Made by a program: the position numbers and the translations under genes
Assembly (NCBI GenBank): GCA_905193225.1
Contig: CAJJNV010000027.1
Coordinates: forward strand, 1 to 22,081
Length of the DNA stretch: 22,081 nucleotides
Source: an uncultured Oscillospiraceae bacterium
GTDB taxonomy: Bacteria > Bacillota > Clostridia > Oscillospirales > Acutalibacteraceae
Reading direction: 5' to 3'
The notes under the pieces: model-generated
What the model saw: the letters and a program-made list of their open reading frames with translations, nothing else
Told to the model about the DNA's origin: nothing
The model's database searches: none
In this document: one piece after another, positions 1 through 8,036 of the stretch
How the letters are laid out: every line of letters starts with the position of its first letter
Numbering within the stretch: position 1 is the first letter of the stretch

Positions 1-352
1 TGAAGAGGTAGAAGGCTACGTCTGCGGGGCCGGTAAGAGCCTCGGCAGTGTTGGCAGCAAAGTCGAAGGAGACAGACTGGATTCCGGTAAGGTTAAGACC
101 TGCGATGGGTCCGCCCTGGCAGAAGCCGCCGCTCTGAGCGGTGCGGATAGAGCCGGTTCCTTCGGTCTTTTTCTCGGTAGTCACCTCAAGGCCGTCACCC
201 GGATAGGGCGCCCAACCGTCGGCACTGTCACAGTTGTTAAGCATTACCCGTGTGGTACTCGCGTCAGCCGTAAACGCGCCCGCCGAGAAAACACTTACAA
301 CCATCATCAACGACAATAGCAGCGCCAATGATTTTCTGAAAGTTTTTTTCAT
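1..352 (-). CDS. Secreted protein, N-terminal part (cut by left window edge)
   Basis: The visible 117 codons begin with a typical signal peptide: MKKTFRKS, a Leu/Met/Val-rich core, then a small-residue cleavage region near AGAFTADAS. The mature start reads VMLNNCDSADGW, followed by alternating strands ending in VSFDFAANTAEALTG. This resembles the jelly-roll, carbohydrate-binding-like modules of large exported proteins in gut Clostridia, but the part that would decide the function lies outside the window. Two ATG codons are adjacent (353-355 and 350-352). The second was chosen because it sits 7 bases from a perfect AAGGAGG; the first is only 4 away. Tandem promoters and a folded leader lie upstream. 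The signal peptide is seen directly; the binding role is inferred. Confidence 0.75.
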   Translation of the reverse strand, partial: MKKTFRKSLALLLSLMMVVSVFSAGAFTADASTTRVMLNNCDSADGWAPYPGDGLEVTTEKKTEGTGSIRTAQSGGFCQGGPIAGLNLTGIQSVSFDFAANTAEALTGPADVAFYLF

Positions 353-374
353 CATATTTCCTCCTTAAAATTTA

Positions 375-438
375 CCGCGCGGCGCTTACTCTTCACCTTG
401 GCAGCGCGGCATTAAAGAAATGTACCCGCACTTCTTTA
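375..438 (-). promoter_or_regulatory. Structured 5' leader of the secreted-protein gene
   Basis: Between the promoters and the ribosome binding site two inverted repeats can fold on the minus strand: TAAAGAA/TTCTTTA (432-438 with 413-419) and CCGCGC/GCGCGG (404-409 with 375-380). They leave the AAGGAGG free. They could protect the 5' end or regulate expression. No known riboswitch class is recognised. Confidence 0.35.
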
Positions 439-446
439 TCATTTCC

Positions 447-475
447 ATTCTAACACTTTGTTGTGTAAAAGTCAA
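447..475 (-). promoter_or_regulatory. Sigma-A promoter, proximal, for the secreted-protein gene
   Basis: On the minus strand a TTGACT -35 box (470-475) is separated by 17 bases from a TAGAAT -10 box (447-452). It points toward the secreted-protein start at 352, giving a leader of about 85 bases. Confidence 0.7.
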
Positions 476-479
476 TATT

Positions 480-509
480 ATTCTAACTAATTTGTATATT
501 TTTTGTCAA
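480..509 (-). promoter_or_regulatory. Sigma-A promoter, distal, for the secreted-protein gene
   Basis: A second minus-strand promoter has a perfect TTGACA -35 (504-509), an 18-base spacer and TAGAAT (480-485). It lies 33 bases upstream of the proximal one and shares the same -10 sequence. Tandem strong promoters suggest high expression of the exported protein. Confidence 0.65.
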
Positions 510-600
510 TATACACAAATGTCATCTTTTAATTGTATATTTTACCTTTTCCGTTTTTATAAACAAATACTTGTTCACGGTCGGTTTTATGCCGTTTTAC

Positions 601-645
601 AAAAAAAGCACAACCTCATGCAAAAAAAATTTCGACTGAGGTTGT
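601..645 (-). terminator. Rho-independent terminator after nadE
   Basis: On the minus strand ACAACCTCA (637-645) pairs with TGAGGTTGT (610-618) across an 18-base loop, followed by GC and seven T (601-607). It lies about 105 bases beyond the nadE stop and before the tandem promoters of the next gene. It therefore closes the mutS2-nadE side. The rest of the 356-750 gap shows no coding sequence. Confidence 0.75.
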
Positions 646-750
646 ACAAAAAATAACATATTGAATTGTTAATTTGGCAGTCTTTTTAACAGCCTTTCCG
701 TCCTGATTCAATCCGCTTGCGGTTTTGGCCGGACATACCGTGACCGACGG

Positions 751-1491
751 TCAATTATCAAAATATTTAAAGCAGGGCATATATTCAAGCTTGAATTTGC
801 TTATTTCCCGCATATGGTCGATCTTTTTCTTGGTTTCGGCATCAGGCTCAATGCCCTCGCGGATATATTTGTCGAGGGTATCATATGTAAATCCCAGATT
901 ATCCTCATCGGTCTTGCCGCAAAGTCCGTCGATGGGGGGTTTTTCAATGAACTTTTCGGGAAGTCCGAGATAGCGGCCGATGGCCTTGACCTCGGCAACC
1001 GTGAAGCAGGAAATGGGGCTGAAATCCCCCGCGCCGTCGCCGTAACGGGTGGCATATCCCACATAATCTTCCGAATAGTTGCAGGTATTTGCGACCCTGC
1101 CGTTATTGGACTGTGAGACAGCATAAACCGCCGCCATTCTGATTCTTGCAGGCAGGTTAAAGCGGGTCTGCTGCGTTACTTCAAAGCTGTCTCCGATGGC
1201 GCTGTATATTCCGTCCACAGCCTTTTTAATGTTGACCGTAAAACGCTTTATATCGAGAAAATCGCAAAGATCCTTGGAATAATCGATGTCAAACTGCTCG
1301 CCCTGGGGCATCATAACGCCTATTACCCTTTCTTTTCCGAGAGCCTTTACGCACAGTGCCGCCGTTATCGAGCTGTCCTTGCCGCCCGAAATGCCAAGCA
1401 CTGCGTTACATCCCTTTCCATTCTGTTCAAACCATTCCCTGATCCAGCAAACGCACTTTTCCGCTGCGTCCTTAGCATCGAATTTATACAT
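751..1491 (-). CDS. nadE: NAD+ synthetase, ammonia-type single domain
   Basis: NadE makes NAD from nicotinic acid adenine dinucleotide, ATP and ammonia in the cytoplasm, the last step of NAD synthesis. The PP-loop pyrophosphatase motif SGGKDSS is at residues 35-41. The later family blocks are present: RYGDGAGDFSPI, then EKPPIDGLCGKTDEDNLGF, which matches the conserved GQTDEDELGF region of NadE. At 246 residues it has the length of the ammonia-dependent form and no glutaminase (nitrilase) domain, so ammonia or an external glutaminase would supply nitrogen. The ATG is preceded by GTGAGG at a good distance. It follows mutS2 by 200 bases; a TATAAT at 1595-1600 (minus) may be part of its own promoter, but no clear -35 partner is seen. 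Confidence 0.95.
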   Translation of the reverse strand: MYKFDAKDAAEKCVCWIREWFEQNGKGCNAVLGISGGKDSSITAALCVKALGKERVIGVMMPQGEQFDIDYSKDLCDFLDIKRFTVNIKKAVDGIYSAIGDSFEVTQQTRFNLPARIRMAAVYAVSQSNNGRVANTCNYSEDYVGYATRYGDGAGDFSPISCFTVAEVKAIGRYLGLPEKFIEKPPIDGLCGKTDEDNLGFTYDTLDKYIREGIEPDAETKKKIDHMREISKFKLEYMPCFKYFDN

Positions 1492-1691
1492 CTTCCTAAC
1501 CTCACTTTTTCTGAATGCTGTTTTTGGCCTGAGGTAATCCCGACCGGGCGGTCGCCCGCTCCTTAAATATATCGGAATACCCCTTATACCTCGGATTATA
1601 CAACCCTTTTTTTAATAAATATTGAACATGGATATGCAAATATGATATGGATAAGCAACCGTTACCCGACCAACGATTGCCTATGCAGCTG

Positions 1692-4082
1692 TCACTTAAG
1701 TGTGGCAATGGTCACGCCGTCCTCGCCTTCTCCATACATTCCCCTTCTGAAGCTTTTTATGCTCCGATGGTTTTTAAGGTGGGTCCTGACGGCATTTTTA
1801 AGCACGCCCGTACCCTTTCCGTGTATTATGGTTATGGTCTCGATTCCGGAAAGCAGCGCTCCGTCGATAAAATTGTCGACCTCCATAATTCCCTCGTCGC
1901 TGGCCATTCCTCTTATGTCAAGCTCGGTGGACACCTTTCGCAGCGCCCGCGATTCCACGCCTCTAACCTGCCGTTCCTTAAATGACTCGGGAATAACATT
2001 TTTCTCGCTTTCAAGCAGTCTGAGATTGTCAACCGACACCTTGGTCTTTATGATTCCGGCCTGCACAAAACAGTTTCCGCTTTTGTCCGGCGGAGAAAGT
2101 ACTACCGCCTTCTTGTCGATGTCGGCAATAAGCACATTGTCTCCCTCTTTAAGCGGACGGGGCAGTTTATACTTCTCCCGGTTTTTTTCCACCGGATCGG
2201 CTGCCCTCTCGGTCTTTTCCATTCCCCTTTTTGCCGCCGCTTTTGCACGTTTTAACATTTCGGCGGCGTTTTCGGTTTTGGACTGCTTTTTTATATCCTC
2301 AAGTTCTCCGATAAGTCGGGATGATTCCGCCCGGGCCGATTCGGTAATATCCCTTGCCTGTTTGCGGGCGGCTTCGATAATCTTTGCCCGTTCCTTTTCA
2401 AGCTCTTCCCGGTCTTTTCTCGATTTTTCGGCAAGCTCTTCCGCTTTTGCCCTGAGCTGTCTTGCCTTTTCCCGCTCGGTCTCAAGTCCCGCGTGGGACT
2501 GCTGAAGTGTCTCAACCACCCGCTCAAATTTTCTCGTATCGCCCGAAACAAGCTTTTGCGCCTCTTCAATTATGCCCTTGTTCATTCCGAGATGCGAAAG
2601 TATCGCAAAAGCGTTGGATTTGCCGGGGAGGCCTATAAGCAGACGGTATGTGGGGCTTAAAGTTTTAACATCAAATTCGCAGCAGGCGTTTTCCACCCCC
2701 GCCGTTTCAAGGGCATAGGCCTTAAGCTCGGGATAATGTGTTGTGGCGGCAATTTTTGCACCTCTGCCTCTCAGCTCGTTTATTATGGCCGTGGCAAGGG
2801 CCGCCCCCTCGGTGGGATCGGTTCCTGCACCAAGCTCGTCGAGAAGTACAAGGCTTCTTTTGTCGCACACCTTGAATATTTCGATTATGTTGGTCATATG
2901 GGCGGAAAATGTCGAAAGTGACTGCTCGATGCTCTGCTCGTCGCCGATGTCCGCAAGCACACGTCCAAACACTGATATCTCGCTTTCATCTGCGGCGGGT
3001 ATCATCATTCCGCACATGGCCATAAGGGTAAGAAGTCCGATGGTTTTCAGTGTAACCGTTTTACCGCCGGTGTTGGGACCGGTTATGACGAGGGTGTCAA
3101 AATCCTTGCCCAGTCTAATATCGGTGGCCACCACCTTTTTAGGGTCGATTAGGGGATGCCGCGCTTTTTTTAGGTCGATTTTCCCGCTGTCGTTAAGTAC
3201 CGGCTCGCTGGCCTTCATATCAAAGGCAAGCTTCCCCTTTGCAAAGATGACATCAAGCCTTACGACCGCCTCGTATCCCGCCTTTATGCTTTCGGCAAAG
3301 CCCGCCGCTTCCGAGGAAAGCTCCGCAAGGATACGGTCGATTTCCTCCCGCTCCTTGGACTCCAAAATTTTGATCTGATTGTTGGCCTCCACCACCGACA
3401 TAGGCTCGATAAAAACCGTCGATCCGGTGGATGAAGTATCGTGCACAAGCCCCGCCACCTCCGAGCGGCACTCGGCCTTTACCGGCACGACAAATCTGCC
3501 GTCTCTTATGGTAACGATAGGCTCCTGCAAATATTTCTGGACGGTTTTAGAGTGTATCATCCCGTCCAGTTTGTCCCTGATTTTGCTGCTCTGGGCCCGT
3601 TTCTTCTTTCTGATGTCGTAAAGAGCCGGCGAGGCATGGTCGCTTATTTCCTCCTCGCTTATTATGGCCGAAGTGATTCTGTCCTCAAGATATTTGTTGG
3701 GAAAAAGGACCGAAAAGTAGGGCAGCAAAGCTTCGCTCTCGGGACAATGATTATCCCGCCACTGGCTGAGCGAACGAATGGCCCTCAGCACCGAGGCAAC
3801 GCTAAGCAGTTCTCCCGCCGAAAGGCATCCCCCCGACTGTGCCCGCGAAAGCTGGCCGCTTATGTTGACCGCCCCCGAAAATGACGGTGCGGAATATTTC
3901 GCAATCAGCTTATAGGCCGTTACCGTTTCGTCAAGCAGCCTTTCGACCGAAAAAATATCATAGGCAGGCTCGGTTTTTTGGGCAAGCTCCTTGCCGTCGG
4001 CCGTTACAGCCTGTTTTTTAAGCAGCTCCAGCACCTTGAAAAATTCCAACGTGTTATAGTGCCGTAAGGTTAGTTTATCCAC
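1692..4082 (-). CDS. mutS2: MutS2 family ATPase/endonuclease with Smr domain
   Basis: MutS2 is a MutS paralogue without the mismatch-recognition domain. In Firmicutes it limits recombination and, in Bacillus subtilis, acts on collided ribosomes. Residues 1-320 form the core/lever region. Walker A GPNTGGKT is at 335-342, followed by the MutS-type STFSAHM segment and Walker B LVLLDELGAGTDP. A Lys/Glu-rich coiled coil follows (about 520-630). The C-terminal Smr nuclease domain occupies about 721-796, with LDIRGM and HGKGTG. The 796-residue length is normal. The start is GTG with AAGGAG 7 bases upstream. It lies 146 bases after recO; a TATAAT is present in that gap (4132-4137, minus) but has no convincing -35. 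Confidence 0.96.
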   Translation of the reverse strand: MDKLTLRHYNTLEFFKVLELLKKQAVTADGKELAQKTEPAYDIFSVERLLDETVTAYKLIAKYSAPSFSGAVNISGQLSRAQSGGCLSAGELLSVASVLRAIRSLSQWRDNHCPESEALLPYFSVLFPNKYLEDRITSAIISEEEISDHASPALYDIRKKKRAQSSKIRDKLDGMIHSKTVQKYLQEPIVTIRDGRFVVPVKAECRSEVAGLVHDTSSTGSTVFIEPMSVVEANNQIKILESKEREEIDRILAELSSEAAGFAESIKAGYEAVVRLDVIFAKGKLAFDMKASEPVLNDSGKIDLKKARHPLIDPKKVVATDIRLGKDFDTLVITGPNTGGKTVTLKTIGLLTLMAMCGMMIPAADESEISVFGRVLADIGDEQSIEQSLSTFSAHMTNIIEIFKVCDKRSLVLLDELGAGTDPTEGAALATAIINELRGRGAKIAATTHYPELKAYALETAGVENACCEFDVKTLSPTYRLLIGLPGKSNAFAILSHLGMNKGIIEEAQKLVSGDTRKFERVVETLQQSHAGLETEREKARQLRAKAEELAEKSRKDREELEKERAKIIEAARKQARDITESARAESSRLIGELEDIKKQSKTENAAEMLKRAKAAAKRGMEKTERAADPVEKNREKYKLPRPLKEGDNVLIADIDKKAVVLSPPDKSGNCFVQAGIIKTKVSVDNLRLLESEKNVIPESFKERQVRGVESRALRKVSTELDIRGMASDEGIMEVDNFIDGALLSGIETITIIHGKGTGVLKNAVRTHLKNHRSIKSFRRGMYGEGEDGVTIATLK

Positions 4083-4228
4083 CGTGTTTCTCCTTATAAT
4101 GCTCGTTAAGTATTGTTTATTTGAATATACAATTATACAATTTCAACGGCAGACCGTTTTAATTGTCCTTTGTTTTAATCCTCTGCAATTTCGGCCGCCG
4201 ATTTCTTTATGCCTTCTTTGTGCTGCGA

Positions 4229-4966
4229 TCATTCGGCAATCGATTCGTAAAATTCCAGCGTCTTAAAATTTCTTTCAAGCCTGACCCGCGTGTATTCGCC
4301 GGTTATTTTTGAAAGTATCTTTAACCGACATTTCGGCAGGGTAAAAAGAAAGGCTTTTTTCATTTCCTCGCATGAAACCGCCGAAAGTGCAAGAAATATA
4401 TCCTTGTCAAGTCGTATGCTTCTCGGGCTTTTATGTACTGCGCAGAAGGTGCGGCCCTCATACAAATCAAAAAAAAGATTTTCTCCTTCGTGGCATAACG
4501 CACATTCTGAAAGGTCGGGACGGTAGCCGCTTTGGCAGAGCAGCTGCATTTCAAAAATTGCCTTTATCTGGTCAGCGGGAAGCCTTTCGTCCTCCAAAAA
4601 TTTAAGGCAGTTAAGTGTCAGTCTCAGCTGCTGCTCAGCCGGTTCGTCAAAGGGACAAAGCACTCCGCAAAGCTCGCAAAAATATTGCGCAAGGGACAGC
4701 TTTTCGAGACTTTCCCTAAGTCCGAAAAAAACCTCCTTTGGAGAGCTTTCACTAACCCTGAAGGAATCCCTTGAGGGCGAAAAAACAAAATCGGAAAAAC
4801 AGAGCAGTCCCGTGGAGGACGCCGATTTTCCGATTATTTTTCTGGCACCTGTCGCAAAGGCTCTCACAAGCCCTTCATTTCTTGTCAGAACGGTGATTAT
4901 GCGGTCACTTTCACCTGTATGATGCTCCCTTATCACCAGTCCGTCGGTACGAATTTTTTCCTTCAC
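4229..4966 (-). CDS. recO: DNA repair protein RecO
   Basis: RecO anneals single strands and loads RecA with RecR in the RecFOR recombination pathway. The N-terminal OB-fold reads DGLVIREHHTGESDRIITVLT, and the LVRAFATGARKI segment is typical of the family. A zinc site is suggested by C155, C158 and C175 with H178 in place of the usual fourth cysteine. A longer frame exists upstream, but the GTG at 4966 was chosen: it has GGAG 8 bases away, and the extra 17 residues would sit inside the preceding small ORF. The protein is then 245 residues, the normal size. It overlaps the YqzL-like ORF by 56 bases, which suggests translational coupling. Confidence 0.93.
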   Translation of the reverse strand: MKEKIRTDGLVIREHHTGESDRIITVLTRNEGLVRAFATGARKIIGKSASSTGLLCFSDFVFSPSRDSFRVSESSPKEVFFGLRESLEKLSLAQYFCELCGVLCPFDEPAEQQLRLTLNCLKFLEDERLPADQIKAIFEMQLLCQSGYRPDLSECALCHEGENLFFDLYEGRTFCAVHKSPRSIRLDKDIFLALSAVSCEEMKKAFLFTLPKCRLKILSKITGEYTRVRLERNFKTLEFYESIAE

Positions 4967-5084
4967 CGTTGTTCTCCGAAAAAATAGATTTTTGCGGTGT
5001 AACGCCGCAAAGGGCAAGATAGTCGATTACCTTGCCGCTTTTATAGAATTTATCCCAGGCCTTTTTTTGGTCTCTTTCGGTCAT
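4911..5084 (-). CDS. YqzL-like small protein upstream of recO
   Basis: This 57-codon frame starts MTERDQKKAWDKFYKSGKV and continues IDYLALCGV. Its ATG has CGGAGGG six bases upstream, one of the best ribosome sites in the window. Firmicutes commonly carry a small YqzL protein between era and recO with a W...F..(T/S)G....YL pattern, and the W-x2-F-x3-G-x4-YL spacing here fits it. The gene ends inside recO in another frame (56-base overlap), so its translation may feed ribosomes to recO. Its function is unknown. The residues after about 30 look less conserved and may simply run into recO DNA. Confidence 0.7.
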   Translation of the reverse strand: MTERDQKKAWDKFYKSGKVIDYLALCGVTPQKSIFSENNGEGKNSYRRTGDKGASYR

Positions 5085-5260
5085 AAAGATCCCTCCGAAA
5101 GATATTTTTTGCCCGAGGCCTTTTTATATTTAAGGGAATTTAATCCAAGATACGATCACATCGGCTTTTCTAAAGATTCACCTCTATAAATTCTGCAAAT
5201 CGTAAAAAAAGACAAAACCGTATGCCCACAAAAATTCCGTTTAAAATTGCACTTTAAAAA

Positions 5261-6154
5261 TCAGGAATCAAGACCGAAATTGTGAATTGCCGACCGCTGA
5301 TTTCTCCAACCCTCTCTGACCTTGACCCAGCATGTAAGGTTGACCTGACAGCCGAAAAAGTTTTCAAGATCCCGTCTTGCAAGAATGCCGATGCGTTTAA
5401 GGGTCTGTCCGCCCTTGCCGATTATTATGCCCTTATGAGTTTTTTTCTCGCAAAAGATGGTGGCGTCAATATCGAGAATGCCGTCCTCTCGGTCCTTAAA
5501 CCGTTCGATGACCACCGCCGTGCCGTGGGGTATCTCCTTATCGAGGGTCAAAAGCAGCTTTTCTCTTATAAACTCAGCCGCAAGCACCCGCTCGGGCTGG
5601 TCGGTAAGGGTATCGCTGTCAAACATATGAATGCCGTCGTGAGCGAATTTTTTGACCTCGCCCATAAGATCGGAAAACCCGTCGCCGTTTTTGGCCGAAA
5701 CCGGCACAACGGCGGCAAAATCATAAAGGGCATTGTATTTTAAAATTATCGAAATAAGCTCGGATTTATCCTTTATCAGATCGATCTTGTTTATGACAAG
5801 AACGGCCGCCTGTTTTGAAGCTTTAAGCTTTTTGCAAAGCTCCTTTTCAATTTCCGAAGGCTCCTTTTCGGCGTCGACAATGAGCAGACAAAGCTCCACG
5901 CCGGTCATTCCGTCGCCCACCGCCTTAACCATATTTTCACCGAGCACCGTCCTCGGCTTGTGAAAACCGGGAGTGTCCACAAAGACATACTGTATGTCGT
6001 CCTCGGTCAGCACGCCCATAACCCGTGTGCGGGTGGTCTGCGGTTTGTTTGAAACGATGACGATCTTTTGCCCCATTACCCTGTTCATAACCGATGATTT
6101 GCCGACGTTGGGACGTCCGATTATTGCAATAAATTCCGATTTTTGTTTAGCCAA
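5261..6154 (-). CDS. era: GTPase Era
   Basis: Era is an essential GTPase that binds 16S rRNA and checks 30S subunit maturation. All G motifs are visible: GRPNVGKS (13-20), TTRTR (40-44), DTPG (60-63), NKID (122-125) and SAK (153-155). The C-terminal KH domain carries GKGGQTLKRIG (246-256). The 297-residue length is normal. The start codon is TTG, with ACGGAG 9 bases upstream. Downstream by 176 bases come the YqzL-like ORF and recO; upstream by 189 bases is ybeY. This is the conserved Firmicute ribosome/repair neighbourhood, although dgkA and cdd are missing. Confidence 0.97.
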   Translation of the reverse strand: MAKQKSEFIAIIGRPNVGKSSVMNRVMGQKIVIVSNKPQTTRTRVMGVLTEDDIQYVFVDTPGFHKPRTVLGENMVKAVGDGMTGVELCLLIVDAEKEPSEIEKELCKKLKASKQAAVLVINKIDLIKDKSELISIILKYNALYDFAAVVPVSAKNGDGFSDLMGEVKKFAHDGIHMFDSDTLTDQPERVLAAEFIREKLLLTLDKEIPHGTAVVIERFKDREDGILDIDATIFCEKKTHKGIIIGKGGQTLKRIGILARRDLENFFGCQVNLTCWVKVREGWRNQRSAIHNFGLDS

Positions 6155-6343
6155 TTTTATTTTCTCCGTTTATTTCTTTGCTCTTTTGATTCTGCTTTTT
6201 CCGTTTTCGCTCTTAGATAAGACCGGCCGCAGCGCATTCTTCAAAACATCCGAATATAATATCCGAACCAGTACGGGCAAACAGGCCCGAGGGTGCCGTC
6301 GGCAGATCTCTTAAGTTTTTATATGTACTTAGACGCGCTGCGC

Positions 6344-6841
6344 TTAGCTAAGCGTATAATTCGACGATCTGGGAAGTCCCAGCTGTTCCATAACCGTTTC
6401 TTCCTTTTCGCGCATATGAACCGCCTCTATACCGCCGGCCTCGTGGTCATATCCCAAAAGATGAAGCATGGAATGAGCAGTCAGATATGCCATCTCCCGA
6501 CGGAAGGAATGGCCGTATTCCTCGGCCTGAGCATAGGCTCTCGGGATAGATATAACAATATCGCCCAAAAGCTTTGCTCCGGTTTCGGGGTTTTCGTCGT
6601 ACACCCCGTTTTCCCCGAGGGGGAAGGAAAGCACGTCGGTCGAGCTGTCAACTCCCCTGTGTTTAAAGTTTATTTCGTGCATCTGCTTGTCGTCCACAAA
6701 GGAAATATCCACCTCGGCACTGCCCTCAAAGTCTTCCATAATGAGTACCGCATTGCAGCATCTTCTCAGCAGCATCCTGATTCCCGTGGGGATCTTTCTC
6801 TCCTTCTGATTGTCGCTGAAAATAACCTTTGCCTTTTCCAT
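6344..6841 (-). CDS. ybeY: Endoribonuclease / rRNA maturation factor YbeY
   Basis: YbeY is a zinc-dependent RNase involved in 16S rRNA 3'-end processing and ribosome quality control. The metal site HSMLHLLGYDH is intact, with H123, H127 and H133. The preceding STDVLSFPLG and GDIVISIPRA blocks are family hallmarks. The 165-residue length is usual. AAAGGAG lies 7 bases before the ATG. Its stop codon falls within a 14-base perfect palindrome (6341-6354), which lacks a T tract and is probably incidental. It sits between phoH and era, as in most Firmicutes. Confidence 0.96.
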   Translation of the reverse strand: MEKAKVIFSDNQKERKIPTGIRMLLRRCCNAVLIMEDFEGSAEVDISFVDDKQMHEINFKHRGVDSSTDVLSFPLGENGVYDENPETGAKLLGDIVISIPRAYAQAEEYGHSFRREMAYLTAHSMLHLLGYDHEAGGIEAVHMREKEETVMEQLGLPRSSNYTLS

Positions 6842-6968
6842 TTTTATTCTCCTTTCGCCTTTTTGCGTTTCTTTTTATTTCCGTTTTAATTGATTCCTTT
6901 TTGTAATTTTGCGCCTTAAGCAGCCGGCGCTCAAACACCGATTGTTAAACCTGCTTTTTCGGCCGAGC

Positions 6969-7949
6969 CTATCTATTCTTTTTGTTTTGATTATATCGGT
7001 CGTAGGCCTTGATTATCGACTGAACAAGCTTATGACGGACAACATCCTTTTCGTTAAGGGTTATAACCGCCACATCGTCGATGTTTTTAAGCACCTTGGT
7101 GGCCTCCACAAGTCCCGAACGGTGACTGTCGGCCAGATCTATCTGGGTTATATCTCCCGTCACCACTATCTTTGAGTTAAAGCCGAGTCTCGTCAAAAAC
7201 ATTTTCATCTGCTCGGGGGTGGTGTTCTGCGCTTCGTCAAGTATGATAAAGCTGTCGTCCAGCGTTCTTCCGCGCATATACGCAAGGGGCGCAACCTCGA
7301 TGTTTCCCCGCTCCTGATATTTGGTAAAGCTCTCGGCTCCCAGCATATCAAAAAGTCCGTCGTAAAGAGGACGAAGGTAAGGATCGACCTTTTGCTGCAG
7401 ATCTCCGGGAAGAAATCCCAGCTTTTCTCCCGCTTCAACAGCGGGACGGGTAAGCACGATACGGCTTATATCACCCGCTCTGAAGGACATAACCGCCATT
7501 GCCACCGCAAGATAGGTCTTGCCCGTTCCGGCAGGGCCCACCGCCAGGGTAATGGTATTGTCCTTTATGGCGTCGACATATTTCTGCTGACCGAGGGTCT
7601 TGGGCTTTACCGGCCGTCCCTTTGATGTAATGCAAATGCAGCCGTTTTCCGAAAGGCGGGACAGCTTATCCTCGTCTCCGTCGTCCACGAGAGAAAGCAC
7701 ATATCCTACATTCTGTTCGTTAAGGGTCTCCCCCTTATTAAGCATAAGAAGCAGGCTGTTGACCGCCCTTGCCGCTCTCGAGACATTTTCCGCATCGCCG
7801 GAAATTTTCATCTCTCCGCCCCTGACCGTAACGGTCACCAAGTAGGCGTTTTCGATCTGCTTTATGTTGGAATCAAAGCTGCCGAAAAGGGCTACCGCCT
7901 GTTCCATTCTGTCAATATTGAGTATTTGTTCTGCCATTAGGTCTGTCAT
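6969..7949 (-). CDS. phoH: PhoH family ATPase
   Basis: PhoH-like proteins are P-loop ATPases of the helicase superfamily-1 fold, almost always linked to ybeY and thought to act in RNA metabolism. An N-terminal KH-like part (about 1-110) is followed by Walker A GPAGTGKT (138-145), the RPAVEAGEKLGFLPG block, Walker B with LDEAQN (237-242) and VVTGDITQID. The 326-residue length is typical. The ATG at 7949 has AAAGG at a workable distance; a second in-frame ATG lies four codons later. A sigma-A promoter in the gap behind yqfD can transcribe phoH-ybeY-era-recO. Confidence 0.95.
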   Translation of the reverse strand: MTDLMAEQILNIDRMEQAVALFGSFDSNIKQIENAYLVTVTVRGGEMKISGDAENVSRAARAVNSLLLMLNKGETLNEQNVGYVLSLVDDGDEDKLSRLSENGCICITSKGRPVKPKTLGQQKYVDAIKDNTITLAVGPAGTGKTYLAVAMAVMSFRAGDISRIVLTRPAVEAGEKLGFLPGDLQQKVDPYLRPLYDGLFDMLGAESFTKYQERGNIEVAPLAYMRGRTLDDSFIILDEAQNTTPEQMKMFLTRLGFNSKIVVTGDITQIDLADSHRSGLVEATKVLKNIDDVAVITLNEKDVVRHKLVQSIIKAYDRYNQNKKNR

Positions 7950-8006
7950 TCATCGCCTTTGAAAAATTTTGTTGCCTTTCAACAATAAAAAAAACAATTT
8001 TTATGT

Positions 8007-8036
8007 ATTATATCACAAAATCTGCAGGTTAGTCAA
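8007..8036 (-). promoter_or_regulatory. phoH: Sigma-A promoter for phoH-ybeY-era-recO
   Basis: On the minus strand TTGACT (8031-8036) is separated by 18 bases from TATAAT (8007-8012). The -35 box overlaps the last codons of yqfD. This gives the housekeeping genes a vegetative promoter separate from the sporulation pair. A small hairpin TTGTTG/CAACAA follows in the leader. Confidence 0.7.

Noticed and set aside
1502..1708. 68-codon minus-strand frame between mutS2 and nadE
   Set aside because: Starts inside the mutS2 end, has no ribosome site and shows no recognisable protein features; the region is more likely nadE leader with a GGGCG/CGCCC palindrome.
1642..2505. Long plus-strand open frame opposite mutS2 (287 codons)
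   Set aside because: It is Ser/Phe-rich antisense of the MutS2 coiled coil and nuclease region; mutS2 is certain on the other strand.
4132..4137. TATAAT upstream of mutS2 as a promoter
   Set aside because: No acceptable -35 box at 16-18 bases, so it is not listed as a feature.
6155..6343. Possible small gene between ybeY and era
   Set aside because: A roughly 35-codon open stretch reads plausibly but lacks a start codon with a ribosome site; dgkA or cdd motifs are absent.
6341..6354. 14-base perfect palindrome at the ybeY stop
   Set aside because: No loop and no T tract; part of it is coding, so it is probably chance.
6726..6938. Lys-rich 70-codon minus-strand frame before ybeY
   Set aside because: GTG start without a ribosome site and half of it overlaps ybeY; the lysine richness comes from A-rich leader DNA.
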